From Viscum album (taxonomy: Eukaryota > Streptophyta > Magnoliopsida > Santalales > Viscaceae): DNA of 64,000 nucleotides. Position numbers and translations under genes: made by a program. Below, one piece after another: positions 22,331-34,985 of the stretch. The stretch is from positions 1,181,920,357 to 1,181,984,356 of the forward strand of contig OY728152.1 in NCBI GenBank assembly GCA_963277665.1. The letters are read 5' to 3'. Below the pieces are notes generated by a model. It was not told the DNA's origin. It did not search any database and saw only the letters and a program-made list of their open reading frames with translations. The number at the start of each line of letters is the position of its first letter. Position 1 is the stretch's first letter.

Positions 22331-22538
22331 TATTCCATGCAATGTAAAGTACGATGGAATGTGTGTGGTCCTGTAAAAGAAATTTTCAATAAAGATGTGT
22401 ATTTTATGTTCAAAGTTGTTATTTAATGTTTCTAATTTACAAAGAAACAAGAAAACTCTATTCTAAGAGTTTTATTAAGTGAAATTTTATGTAATAAATC
22501 ATGTTTATGTGTGTAATAAATAGTAGGATTTTTATAGA

Positions 22539-22550
22539 TTATATCAAAGG
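22539..22550 (+). other. Primer binding site of element B
   Basis: TTATATCAAAGG lies 2 bp after the LTR, a decayed form of the TGGTATCAGAG(C/G) site for initiator tRNA-Met. The offset is the same as in A, C and E. Confidence 0.7.
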
Positions 22551-22679
22551 ATAAGTTTAGTTATTTTTCGGATTGTGATTAGAAAACCATAGTCAAAGAC
22601 TTAAAGATAAGAATAAGAAAAATAAACACATCCCTAAATTTTGGTGAGTATTCATTAAGTGTTTTGTCAAGAAAATACA

Positions 22680-22830
22680 TCCATGTATAGATATAAGTAT
22701 GTAGAGGCAGCTCTGGCACACATGTATCCAAGAGTAATACCTGAAATCACTACTATGAGCTAGACTCAAACGGGAACTGGTGCACAAAAATAGGTCTTTC
22801 TACGCCCTTGGTTATGACACTCATGGGGGA
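22680..22830 (+). other. Conserved leader block of element B
   Basis: GGGAACTGGTGCAC and CCCTTGGTTATGACACTC match the leader of A (about 9807-9860). It is less similar to C. Confidence 0.55.
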
Positions 22831-23039
22831 TATGCTTTGGTAAATTCATATACCTAGTATGAAACATAATTGGGGGAATTAAAAAAAATACCCTAATAAT
22901 ATACGTTGGGAATTAGATCATGGATAACATAGATTGAAGCCTATAAATTCATAAGTTAAGGAAATATAAGTAATTTAGAAGCCATCCATTTTTTTGGATT
23001 ACCATTTATGTGTTACCCCAAACTTTCCTTCTATTCTAG

Positions 23040-23960
23040 AAAATGGACAGTAATAGGAGGGCTCATGCTAACAACTAATGTGAAGATCAATGCGATGACT
23101 GTTCTAATGGGATACACAATTCCATGGGAGAGGGAATTTCGAAAATTGTTAGGATAATATCTCACTTAACTAATGTTTTGAATAGAAACATTTTTTAAGA
23201 GGTATTTTTAACCCAACGAAGAAAGAACAAGTCACAATAAAGTGCTTTTTGAGACAAAGGCCTCCTAATTTAAATAGATCATCAATTCCCTAATTTTTTG
23301 AACAATGGATCCACTCTATTGAAAAGACCTTCTCCATCCTTCAATATTCTAAACAAGATATGGTTCTTCTGGATTCTTATCATATGGAGGGTGAAGTTGA
23401 CCAATGGTGAGAATTGATTAAAAAATATAAAGCCTAAGTAGGAGATTGATGCATTGGAATGGAAGGATTTCAGGAAAATTTTGGTTGATAAATATATTTC
23501 TCACACCCTATAACATAATAATGAAAGGGACTTCCATTCCCTCAAATAGAAAGATGAATAATCTATTAGGGCGTATGAGGAAAATTTCACCAGGCTTGCA
23601 TGATATGCCTCTGGCTTTATCGTTACCCCCTAATGCAATGTTGAGTGCTTATTTGGTGGGCTAAAACCTAGCCTACATAAATCCCACATGATTTGTGACT
23701 TCGAGAGCTCTAAGGAAATTGTAGGATGTGCCCTTAATGTGGAAATTGGGATTGGTGAATCTCAGGGGTATCATGGTGATAAGGATCAAAATGTGGACTT
23801 TAATTCTGGTAGTCCGATGGATAAATCCAATGGTTCTAAGTAAATCCATAACCCCACTTTCCAATGGTTCAGAAATAAGCACCCTGGAAATTTCCTGAAG
23901 CGGACAAGTAAATGCTTTATGTTATGAAGAGAGGGGCACCTGGCCATTAACATTCCATAG
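23040..23960 (+). pseudogene. gag: gag relic of element B
   Basis: The nucleocapsid/capsid gene of B, broken by many stops and frame changes. Recognisable parts are a capsid segment ALEWKDFRKILVDKYISH (23448-23501), a following stretch resembling the Ty3 gag R-x-Y-E-x-x-F-T-R-L motif (RAYEENFTRLA, frame from about 23571), and a zinc knuckle near 23911-23950 reading KCFML-stop-REGHLAIN. In the knuckle the histidine survives but the second and last cysteines are lost and a stop interrupts it. Gag would build the particle that houses reverse transcription. Assignment is secure from these motifs and from the position between the leader and protease. Confidence 0.8.
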
Positions 23961-24129
23961 AAAAAACACGCATATGTGACTAAGGAGAGGAATTTTCCAT
24001 TCGACCCTCAACACTTTGTTCATTTCTTTAACTACAATGAACCATGACACTTTTCAATCTAGTGCCCTAAGACGTGGGTTTTAGGAAGCAACAAAAAACC
24101 TACTAGGATATAAGGGTGAGATTTTTCCA

Positions 24130-24480
24130 TCACCACTACCAAAGTGAACCCCAATAAGGTGTGGTGATAGGTATACTAGTTATTTATTCAAGAACAACAA
24201 ACCAACATTTTGGTTCTTTTTCTATTCATTATTTTATATCCCAAAATTTTAGTAGTACAATCCTAACACAATCACAAATCATGGATGTAAAGATGTTTGT
24301 TATAATGGATAATTGGGAAATAATTGCATCCCTTAAATATAACTCCACCCCGATCAAAACTTTTTTATTGAACTTCCTGTAGAAAATCTTCATACCACCT
24401 CAATTGGAATTTGATGCAATTCATGGTATGGATTGACTTTACTTATATGGAGCCAACATAAATTTCTATGGGAGTGAAAT
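24130..24480 (+). pseudogene. pol: Protease relic of element B
   Basis: The region between gag and RT ends in GMD-stop-LYLYGANINFYG (24426-24473), the recognisable end of the retropepsin domain of Tekay/Del elements (G-M-D-W-L-x-x-x-x-A-x-I-x-C). The tryptophan codon is now a stop. The catalytic Asp-Ser/Thr-Gly is not identifiable in the decayed upstream part. The protease would cut the Gag-Pol polyprotein. Identification rests on the C-terminal motif and on gene order. Confidence 0.6.
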
Positions 24481-24759
24481 CACTCTCCATATGGTGAATC
24501 GACCCCCAATTCTGTATAAGTACAATGAGGATGATGCATATTCTTTAACACCATCATCACAAGCATGGATATTACTACCCTATGAGCTCATGTATCTTGC
24601 TCAGATGATTGTTTCTAAGGAAGAAAACATCCTTGATGACATTCCTATTGTGAGGGAATTCACTAAAGTGTTTCATGGGGAATTTTTGGGTCTTTATCAT
24701 AGAATATATGTTGAATTTTCAGTTTATCTTATACTTGGGGAATTTCCAATATCCACGAC

Positions 24760-25420
24760 TCCATAGAGAATGGCTGTTTTGGAGTGTGAGGAGTTGAAGA
24801 AACAACTATAGGAGATTCTGGATAAAGGGTTTATATGACCAAGTGCTTTATCAGGGGGTGCACTAGTCCTCGTTTTCATGAAGAAGGATGGATCAATGCA
24901 CCTTTTCCTTGATTAACATGTACTCAAAAAAATAATGATAAACAACAAGTATACTCTTCCACTAATTGATGATTTTTTCGAGCATCTACATAGAGAACAA
25001 TACTTCTCCACGGTGGATTTGTGGTCAGGATATTACCAAGTAAGGTTGAAAAAGTAGGATATCCCCAAGACCTATTTTCATACAACATATAGGAACTATG
25101 AATTCAATGTAATACCATTCGGAATCACTAATGTTCCAACAATATTTAGAGATATTATGAATAGAGTCTTTATAGATTTCCTTTACAAATTTTGGGTAGT
25201 CTTTATAGAAGATATTCTAATATACTCCAAAACCAAGGTGAAGAATGTGGAGAATCTAAGAACTGTACTAGGGACCTTGCAAAAGGAGAAGCTCTATGAA
25301 AAGTACAATAGTTGTGAGTTCTGGTTGAAGGAGGTCTCATTCATGGGTTATATAATCACAAGCTATTGGATATCTTTGGATCACTCCAAAACAACTACAA
25401 TTGTGGGATGGCTGAGGTAA
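24760..25420 (+). pseudogene. pol: Reverse transcriptase of element B
   Basis: Most of the RT domain can be read in one frame with a few stops: a KKQL-x-EILDKGFI lead-in, FMKKDGSMHLF, NNKYTLPLIDDFFEHL, YFSTVDLWSGYYQVRL, the FRDIMNRVF segment, and the catalytic box WVVFIEDILIYS at about 25195-25227. In the box the first aspartate of the usual F-I-D-D is glutamate, which should abolish catalysis. The trailing part NSCEFWLKEVSFMGYI (25308-25355) is well preserved. RT synthesises element cDNA in the particle. Stops occur where arginine, glutamine or tyrosine is expected. Confidence 0.93.
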
Positions 25421-25519
25421 ACATCGTTAACAGATATCCGTATTTTCTTGTGGTAAGATAGATATTATCACCGATTTGTGAGAAATTTCCCATGATTTTC
25501 CAACCCTCTTACAAAGATA

Positions 25520-25985
25520 ACTATGAATGGAGTAAAGTTTTCTTGGAGTGATGAATGCGAAGATAGATTCAATGAGTTGAAAAAGGGGAGTATCACTACA
25601 CCTGTGCTCACACTACCCACAAGTGGAGAACTTTTTTTGGTATTTAGTGATTCTTCAAAGAAGTTCCTGGGTTGTTTGTTCACGAAAAATGGAAAATTCA
25701 TTGCCAATGCATCAAGGAAAATTAAATTTCAAGAGAAAAACTATCCAACACAAGATCTGGACTTGGATGCAGTAATTTTCGTTTTGAAAATTTGGTGACA
25801 TGACCACTTTGGGGAGAATTGTGAAATATACACGGATAAAAAAATACTGAAGTATATCTTCAGATAGGAAGTGTTGAATATGATCCAATGACTATGGCTA
25901 GAGATGATCAAAGACATTGACTGCTCAATCCACAACCAACTTTGGAATGTGAAGATGGTGGAAAATGATGTAAGTAGAAACAACC
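25520..25985 (+). pseudogene. pol: RNase H of element B
   Basis: Reads VKFSWSDECEDRFNELKK, then FSDSSKKFLGCLFTKNGKF, then EKNYPTQDLDLDAVIFVLKIW and CEIYTDKKILKYIF. These match gypsy RNase H, which removes RNA from the RNA-DNA hybrid. The active-site Asp of F-S-D and that of Y-T-D are present. Stops follow LKIW (a CGA-to-TGA type change) and IFR. A 91-codon open stretch (25523-25798) is one of the better preserved parts of B. Confidence 0.9.
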
Positions 25986-26089
25986 CCGTGATTCTATCAC
26001 TCTTGAGAATTGAAAAGGATCCATTCTTCTAAGATTTGATGAAGATGGACATGAGAATCATAAATAATGGAAAATCATTAATTCTTTTA

Positions 26090-27070
26090 CAAATTATTTC
26101 TCAAACGTCTCTTTTAGAAAGGATAAATGATGCTCAAAAGGATGATGTTGGAATTTAGAAGAAAGCGGAACCTATCTAAAAATACATTTCCTTGGAGTTC
26201 AATGTTAATGAAGAATTAATTGTGAGATTTGGGTTAAGACTATGTGTTCAATCAAATCCATATTAAAAAAAACTTTTGGATGATGCACATAGTTCAAATT
26301 TCTCCATTCACTCAAGAAACACAAAGATGTATCGAGATGACCGAGAGCATTATTGGTGGGATATATTGAAGAAGTAAATCGCTGAGTATACATGAAAATG
26401 TCTAGTATGTCATCATGTGAATGCTGAGCGAGATAAGTCTAATGGGATGGTGCAAACATTACCCGTACCAGCATAGAAATTTTAGAACATCCCCATGGAA
26501 TTTGTCACCCGACTTCCGAAGACATCCAAGGGAATCAATGTCATCTATATTTTTTGTGGATCGTCTTAGAATGAATGCACACTTAATTGAAAATTGATTG
26601 GATTTTTTATTGGATTATCTGAAACTAATATATGTTAAAGTCATGGTAAGGCTGCATGGTGTACCATTATCTATTGTGTCCAATTGAGATCCAAGATTCA
26701 CCACTATGTTCTAAAAGAGTCTTCTTAATTCTCTGAATACAGAATTGGACATCAGTACGACTTATCAACCTCAAACTGATAGCTAATCTGAATGGACTAT
26801 CCAAACACGCGAGGACATATTAAGAGCATTCCAAATAGACATCAAAGGCGGATGTCATCAACATCTTCATATGGATTGGTTTTCTTATAGTAAAAGTATC
26901 CACTCGAGCATCCAAATGGATCTTTATTTAGCCATGTGTGGAAAGAGGAGGAGGACATCAGCATGTTGCGATGTAGTTGGGTAGCGAAAACTCCTAGGTT
27001 CCAAAATGGTCGAAGAAGTGGTGGAGAAGGTTAGGACCATCTATAGACACATTAAAGCTGCTCAGAGTCC
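26090..27070 (+). pseudogene. pol: Integrase of element B
   Basis: The zinc-binding half reads DDAHSSNFSIHSRNTKMY, then REHYWWDIL and KCLVCHHVNAERDKSNG, so the CX2C pair survives. The catalytic core is frameshifted: EFVTRLPKTSKGINVIYIF, a shifted VDRLRMNAHL, and RLHGVPLSIVSN-stop-DPRFTTMF near 26651-26712. The second catalytic aspartate, expected in V-S-D-R-D, is replaced by asparagine. The remainder to the C-terminal domain is poorly kept. Integrase inserts the cDNA into the chromosome. Confidence 0.88.
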
Positions 27071-27143
27071 ACAAAATATCTATTCTGATAATCATTAATC
27101 AGACCTAGAGTTTGAATTTGGAGACATTGAATTCCTCCACATA

Positions 27144-27533
27144 TTGTCGTGGAAGAGAGTTATGAGATTTGGGAAGAAGGGAAAACTTTGTCCATGGTAC
27201 ATCAGCCCTTTTGAGATCTATGATCACATTGGAGCAATGCCCCATCGACTAGAACTCACACTGATCCTATCTCCAGAACATAATGTATTCCATGTATCTC
27301 TCTTAATGAAGTATATACCTAACCCATCACATGTAATCAATCCATAGGTGGTACCATTAGAGAATGACCTATCCTATGAAAAGAATATGGTGAAGATCAT
27401 AGATTGTAGGGAAAATGTTCGAAAAAATAAGGCAATGTCGCTCGTCAAGGTGTTGTGGAGAAAGCACAAGTTTGAAGAGGCAATATGGGAATCAGAGGAA
27501 GTGATGAAGCAGAGTTACCCAAATCTTATTTAG
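27144..27533 (+). pseudogene. pol: Integrase C-terminus and chromodomain of element B
   Basis: Two open stretches separated by one stop at 27345-27347. The first (67 codons) contains KLCPWYISPFEIYDHIGA and EHNVFHVSLLMKYIP, matching the P-x-x-I-G-P-F-x-I and N-V-F-H-V-S-x-L box that ends gypsy integrases. The second (61 codons) reads VKIIDCRENVRKNKAMSL, VKVLWRKHKFEEAIWESE, a chromodomain of the Tekay/Del type. Such domains are thought to bind histone H3 methylated at lysine 9 and steer integration into heterochromatin. This is the least damaged coding part of the window. Confidence 0.9.
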
Positions 27534-27568
27534 TTTGGGAAAAGGAATTTCAAGGGAAAATGTTTTTA

Positions 27569-27580
27569 TGGGGGGAAGAT
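27569..27580 (+). other. Polypurine tract of element B
   Basis: TGGGGGGAAGAT directly before the 3' LTR start at 27581 serves as the plus-strand DNA primer. Confidence 0.75.
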
Positions 27581-30209
27581 TTTAGTGACCAAAAGTTTTA
27601 TTAATGAAAAGTCTTATTAATCTAATGAAATGTCTTCTAATGTAAAATGGTTTTATAAAAGATGAACTTCCATGGTTTCATGTTTTTGGATATTAAAATA
27701 CCATTAATAATTGTTACCATCGCTAATCTAGCCATCGAATAGTGATCACACAATTAGTATATATATGGAGCTTTAACAAATCCAATTTACTCAGATAAAG
27801 GAATTGATAGCCCCATCTAGTAGAATTTCTCCATACGAAGCCCATTTGTAAAAGTTTCGAAAGGAGGTGGAATCACTAGGATTTAATTTTGACCAAGACC
27901 AAGACAAGATTCATCACATTATGTTTGAATAGAACCTCTAACTATAGAAGTGGAAGTTGATAGAGATTAACACCCGAGCGATGTTATCCGATCCACCCCA
28001 AGAGTCTGTCACCATAAAAAACATACCTTTTGGTCTAATGCAGTTGTTATAAGGGGTTTTGTATCAAGACCTTATCACAATGATTATGGGTATTAGTTTT
28101 GTATATACTAATGAATATACATTCGTTTTATTATTGTTACATTGTAAATGGGTGTTAAATCATAAATAGTATTTTTAGTAAATATTCAATTAAGAAACAT
28201 ATTTTGATGAACTAATGGATTTTTTGAATGAAAAAATATTTTAGTAAAATATTATTAATATATTACTTTTTATTCAATATAAATTATCTTATAATTTTTA
28301 TGAATACAATTTTTATTTTTATTAAGGTTCGAAAGCAGTTTTTATCAAAACCAATGAATTTTCGTTAAATGTCAGTTTTAATTTTAAAAATAAAAAATTC
28401 AATATTTAGAAAATTATTTTTATAAAATGCATATTATTTTTGGAATTATGATTTTGAAATTATCCAACGGTGAATGTTTGATAATTTTATAAGACAGTTG
28501 AATTTTTGGCTAAAAATTAAATACCGTTTAAATATATATAATGTGTTTTAGGAAATCATATTGACCAAATAGTGATGTAATAAAATACTATAAATGATAG
28601 GTTCGACCAATATAAGTTTTTTATTGAAAATAATGTGATTTTAGGTCGGTTTGATTAATTTTATGGTTCCTTAGTAGACCCTTCAAGACATATAAAACAA
28701 TTAAACCTTTTAAATTGATTTCATTGAGAGTGTGAATCACCTCGACATAAGAATGCCTAATATTTTAATAATTTAGGCCATTGGACAAATAAAATAATGG
28801 TTTCCAATCCCCCTTTTCAAAAAACATGGGCCAAAACAATGAGATGATGTGTTGTTTTGATTAGTTTAATGTGTAACGTCCAAAACAAAAATAATAAAGA
28901 ATTCCTCTCTTTTCGTATTTAAATCCACCCAGGATCCCATTTATTCTTCCCTAAAAAGCTGGGGAGCTCCACAATAATCTTCCCTCATCACTATATAATC
29001 CTACAAATGTTCCCCAAACTCCCAATAATCGTCCCTCAAGGCTCACCCAATCCTTTGGTATGACACTTTCAAGTAAGGGATTTCATCCTTTCTCATTTAA
29101 ATCAAAATTTAATAACATTGTCATGCCATTTTGTTTTCAGTTGATAATTTTGGGATGTGATTTAGTACCTCTTCCATACTACCCTAATTATGTTTGTATG
29201 ATGAGAGACCACTTTTTTTCTCATTAATTCCTCCCATGTACACCCGTTACCATCATGAAATTCAGTAAAGAATTTCTCTCCTCTCGTTTACATTCAATAA
29301 ATTCTTTTTTATTATGAATCTAAATTCCATTACATATGTTGGGACATGTATCTATATGCCACATTAATTTCCATTTCATTTAAATATTATGAGACACCCA
29401 TTTATCTCTCATCAACCATTTTTATGAATTCTTATGCCTCGCCTTTATGCTGCAGATACTGCACATCGATTTTTGAAGCCAAAGTCATTATGTAGTGAAT
29501 ACGATGCCTATTTCTCTATTAATGGTATTATCTTTTAAGGTAATTTAGTTATTGATTTTTTTTTTTATGTATTAATTCCACATTCCTTTATCATGGAATA
29601 AACACAGATGTCAAATTAATTTATGTTATATGATCCATGTGGCACACTTATGCATGAAATGAAATGATTAGGAGACCTAATAGCACTCCAGTGCTTTGGG
29701 TAACGATTAGCATCATGATACATAAAATTTAATGAGGTTTTACTCATGAAAATTTAAGTTCAATGAGGGTTTACTCATCCACCATTTTCCATTATCATTA
29801 GATCAGGATAATATCATGTTAAAAGTTGTTTCCACATTTCCATGTTATGATAATCATGCTATATCATGCCTTTATGTTCTTGTTTATCTTATGCTCCATT
29901 GATATGAATATTTCCTAAAATGTACTATATTATTCATGTCATGACTTATTTACTCCATTACTAGGCTTTATAGCCCACCCTTTTCTTATGCATGTTCTCA
30001 GGTTATTCCATACAATGATATGTACGAAGGAATATATGGGGTCTTATAAAAGAAGTTTTCTATAAATATTTGAATTTTATGTTCTCAGTTGTTTTGTAAT
30101 GTTCATAATTTTCCAATACACTATACCAATCAATCCTCATTGTTTAATTAAGTGAAATTTATTGTAATAAATTCTGTTTTGGTGTGTAATAAAGTGCAGG
30201 GTTGTTATA
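27581..30209 (+). repeat. 3' LTR of element B
   Basis: It starts TTTAGTGACC (decayed from TGTAATGACC) and ends GTTGTTATA. It is colinear with the 5' copy, within 4 bp in length. The candidate donor (29072) and acceptor AG (30001) are preserved, while the TATA box is weakened. Confidence 0.92.
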
Positions 30210-33200
30210 TAATAAGGTACTACATAATCCATAATAAGCCTTCAATATATCCCAAAAATTATCTAGAAAATATATCCCATTGTAAATATAATATTAAAGA
30301 CTTTTTTATATGACCTGGGGAAATAGAAACATAATAAGGGGTGAGTAAAAATTTCCAGTAAGGGTTAAAATAATATATGGAAAGAAAATAACATAAGTGA
30401 GCATAATGTGAGCATAAATATTATGAAAATAATAAAAAATACAAAATAAATCCATAAAAGAACCAAACTAAAAGAATAATATATCCAGGGATAATAATGA
30501 AAATATATAGATCAACTAGATAATAGTAAATTTCTTCTTAATGATGAAATGACTAATTTTAGAAAACTACTTCCATAAAATGCACCCAGATATCATGATC
30601 TTAGACATAATGATATTATCATCTACGGAATATCTTTTTTTTCTAGGTATGTGTACACCAATATACACAAACTTTTTTTTCTCATGATACCTACTAATTC
30701 ATCAATGGTATATATTGTTCTTAGCCCCACCCATCACTTATTTATTTCAAATTCATAAATAATAAGTAATAATTAATAAATTATACATAATCAGCTCGAC
30801 CAATAATCATCCATACTAAAATTAAAACATAAAAAGCACCAATTATTTCTCCATATGAAGAAAAAGTATAATAAAATAATAATTTAAATGGATAAATAAA
30901 GAGGGTGGTTAAATAATACATAGTCATATTTCCAAACTAATAAATAAACATCTGTGTTGGAATAACAAATATATGAATTTTCAATTATTTCCAAATCAAT
31001 ATTCAGAATAACATTCTTTGTATGAATCAATCAATATAAAACCATATGGACTAGTCCTATACAATTATGTCAAAAATTTCCCAAATCAACTGATATTTGA
31101 AATATTTCTAAACCTGTTTTAATTAAAGGAATGAAAATCATGTCATTTAGAAAGTAACGGATTTAGAATAAATGTTATTCTTATTCTCAGTGGATGGTTA
31201 AAATGAAAAAATAATAGATGGATCATAAAATTGATAGAAATGAAAATTACATAACCCATCTCAAGAAATATGGGGAATGGTTGTGAAATAATACATCTCC
31301 CATCTAACAAAGTAAACTTATAAGGATGTTGACATATATAAAAAATATACTTTCAAAATAGTAGTTTAAATCATATCACAGAAAAGTGATCAAGGAATTG
31401 AATTTTTTGATACCACAAGTTCAATGAAACACAATAAAAGTATTTATATTTATTATATGATAAGTTATGCAACATAAATACTATTAGTTTATATCCTTTT
31501 TAATATTAAAAATAAAATGTCAGTGAAATTTTAAAAATATATTTTAGAGAACATTTCTTATAATGATGTAAAATTAAATCATACATTTAAGGTCAAAAGT
31601 GTCTTTTGATATGGTGATTTTAAATATTTTGGGAAATTTTCCATTTAAAACGAATATATAACAATGGAAACATAAAAAGTACATAATCTTTTCTATAGGA
31701 AATGTTGCGGAAATGGTAAAATGTTCAATAATGAAAATAAATAATGCTTTTTAAATCTTGGAAAATACCTTTTTTTCCAACCCACATTGTAAAACTAGTA
31801 ATAAAAACATATTTCTACTAAAAAGTAATTTTCAAAAATAATATTAAACAAAACGATATAATAATGTGTTAGTGCAGGATGACATAAGACCCGATGACCA
31901 ATTTTCTAGATAAATCTTTAAAACTCAAGGAGATTTGAGCTACATATATCCCTTACGAGAAATATAGTCCCCAAGGAAAGATATATTAGATACAGATTTA
32001 TATTTTATGATATTATATCCATATAAAAAAATTAGGGAATAGAATATAATATAATAATTGGTATAATTTAGTCAACATATATGAAATAATTTTATGAGAA
32101 TGATCATAACTCAATAAACAGAAATTGAGTTATAAAAAATCCTTACTAATGATTTAAAAAATGAATCAAAATAAATATTAAAAAAGTAATGTGATTTTTA
32201 TTATAAAATTACATGGTATTCAAAAAAATTATGATAAAAATTCATCCATGGTCAGAAAATACTCCATACATGCAAAAAATGGTGACAAAATTGACTATGT
32301 CTCAATGAATCAGAAATAAGAATAAGAAAATAGTTCCAACATTGGAAAAATTGTATACAAAAAGCCCTTTTGGATATGATTTAAAATGAAACATTATTTA
32401 ACATGATCAATGAGGGTATCATGATAGAAAATATTAAGTGGTCAGAACATGCTTTATAATAAGAAATATGTCCTAATGATAAGAGAATTGAGATAAAAAA
32501 CCCTTACCTTGTTCTTGATTTGTTTAGTGCATGGGCTTGAGTTAATGAATATGAAAAATAATTTTATTATATACCTCATTTGAAAACATATTAATCTATT
32601 TTTAACATAATATAGGCCATTTACTATTACCTGATATCTATATATTTCATAGTTTTTTTTCTTTTGTTTACTTGAATGTTGAGTCAATGTCGGGTTAATT
32701 TAGTGATATTAGAGATTGAAGATGAAATTTTAATAATAATATAAATGCTTAATACCACGTTTATAGAACCAAAAAATCATATTTTTCTTATTATGTTATA
32801 ATAAAGTTATTATTTAAGTCACCATACTCATCCATGATAATATTTTATAGCATCGTTCATGTATGTGTTTAAACCATCCCAAAACATGAACATATTATAT
32901 CCCGATGGGGGATTATGGCTAAAGAAGTGTATAATAACATTATAAAATAATAATGATATTATACAGAGTCTTACAAATTGTTGAATCTATTTTAGGTTTT
33001 TTTATAAATAAATATAATTAATAAGAATAGATAAAAACGTTACTTCTTAGAGGCAGTAGTCCACGCAATGCACGATAAACACTCTTGTTTTTATAATTTA
33101 ATGGAAGGGAAAAAATAATGGATGTACAATTAATATAATAAAAATTTAGTATGATAATGATATCATGATAACAAAATAACTATGGTTATGATAGTTTTTA

Positions 33201-34985
33201 AGAGATATATTAAGAATAAATGATAAGGAGTAAGTATTACTCACTTCAGTACCTTAAACATTCTCTTGAAAGTATCTTGGGAAATGAAGCGATTAAGATA
33301 ATATATGGTGACTATTGGATTATGAAAATGAGATGGGATTATTGTACTAGTATAATATAATATTTTTTGTAATTAACTCAATGTAATGTGTGTATCATGA
33401 AGGGGTGGAAGTTTACCTATTTATAAGTGACAAAAATGGACCTTTTGTGAATCCCCTTTAGTTTTCAACTATATTACGAGACTATTTAATGATAAATCAC
33501 TCCATATATTTTATATAATGTATTTAGGGGTGTCCTTGGTTCTATATAGTATCCACCACTCATTTTAAAAGATATTTTAAATATTTTTCATCCATTTTAA
33601 CTTAGTATTTTGACATTTTACAATATTTGTTTTTATATTGAAAACTATTTTTTTACCCCAATAGTTTATATTTATATTTAAAATATAAGTTAACCATTAT
33701 AACCAATGTTTTATGATATAAAAACAAATTTTGGCATTATATATTCTAATTGATCTTATATTTAATAGATAGGTATGTTTTAAATTAAACTATTTAATAT
33801 ATAAAAGTCTATTTTGAAGAAAAAATGTTGGTTTCACTGTTAAGTGTTATTAATATTTTTTTAGTTTTGGTTACAAGTTAAATGAGCGAATTTTTTAAAT
33901 ATATGATTAAAAATAATATTAAAATTAATTTTAATTATATATCAATTGGTTTTATTAGATAAAAATTAAAAAATGTTAATATAAAAATTCGATGAAAATA
34001 TAAGTTTTACAATTATCAAGGTCTTTACCTTTAGTCATAGTAATCCTAATTTTATTCTAAAAATAAAATTTAAATTATTAAATAATATGGCCATGTTTTC
34101 GAGAAATATTAAATCTATTTTTTATTTAATTTCTATAATTAGTCAAATTTAATTGTTCAATATAGGCGAATTAATCCATTTTTATAATAAAAAATATACT
34201 TAAGTTACTAAAATGAAATACATGGATTTTACAAGTACAAAGTACTAAAATTAGATGATGGTTTTAATTATATTTATATATATATTAGATTTGTTTTTAA
34301 AAAACACTGAAGATATTATTTTATTACGACAATGTGAAAAAATTATGGTTTTAGCAATATCGATATTGTTTTAATCTTCAGCTAAAAATATACTATTTTA
34401 GAAAATACTAAAAGAAATATTATTCTATTATTGATATTTTAATTAATTTTTTTTATTCTTATTTAAAATTTAATATATTAATTTTATAAATTTTACTTTT
34501 AAATAAAAATATAAAATATAGTAAAAAATCATTTTATGGGGACGTGACTCTTTCGAGCCCAATTTATTCTGGTCATTATTTTTTATCAGTTAAAAATTTG
34601 TGTTGATGAATTATTGATATTAATATATATTAACTTCAATTAATTATAATTCTCTTATGAGGAAAAAAGCATTTCACATTAATGGTAAATTTTTTTAGAA
34701 AAATAAAATTATAGGCTTAAAATTATATTTAGTAATTTTAACTATACCAATTGAATTGAACTCATATTAAAATTATCCATTATTTTATTTATATAAATAA
34801 TTTAAAAAGTAGTTAATCATATTTATTGCTTACTATTAAATGTACTCATTTTAACTTTGACACATAAATATTTATATTTTATCTAAATATATCTATATTT
34901 CATTTAGGTTTGGTGTTTCATTATGGAGAAAGCGGTCAAACACATTAAAGGTAATAATATATTGAAATCATAAGGTTTTGAATTA
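30210..34985 (-). repeat. 3' LTR of element E, main piece right of B
   Basis: It is colinear with 36345-41220 on the minus strand. On the minus strand the landmarks are: LTR start near 34985 after a polypurine tract; TATA box TATAAATAGG at 33425-33416; candidate donor TTTAAG/GTACTG at 33253/33252; a TCGTGCATTGCGTGGACTAC block near 33075-33055, corresponding to the GTGCGTACG block of A; a TATCATGAGA box near 30690; CTCACCCC near 30340; acceptor TTCCCCAG/GTCAT at 30315/30314. Confidence 0.85.
33416..33425 (-). promoter_or_regulatory. TATA box of E 3' LTR
   Basis: TATAAATAGG on the minus strand. The 5' LTR equivalent at about 39629-39638 is mutated to TACAAAGG. Confidence 0.6.

Larger units (their letters stand above)
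19904..22536 (+). repeat. 5' LTR of element B
   Basis: It begins TGTAATGACCC and ends TTTTTATA. It aligns with 27581-30209 throughout, with many single-base differences. It contains the TATA box at 21238, a candidate donor at 21392, and the CTCAC box and acceptor ending at 22328. Confidence 0.93.
19904..30209 (+). mobile_element. Element B: Tekay/Del-type chromovirus, complete but dead
   Basis: This is a full-length Ty3/gypsy retrotransposon with LTRs of 2633 and 2629 bp, a primer site at 22539, a polypurine tract at 27569 and an interior of 5.0 kb. The interior holds gag, protease, RT, RNase H, integrase and a C-terminal chromodomain in the standard order. The chromodomain and the RT wording place it in the Tekay/Del group. 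All domains carry stops and frameshifts. It lies within the 3' LTR of E. The flanks TTATA (19899) and TAATA (30210) may be a decayed target duplication. Confidence 0.95.

Noticed and set aside
19899..30214. TTATA/TAATA as a definite target duplication of element B
   Set aside because: One mismatch in AT-only words next to decayed LTR ends is weak evidence; mentioned only as possible.
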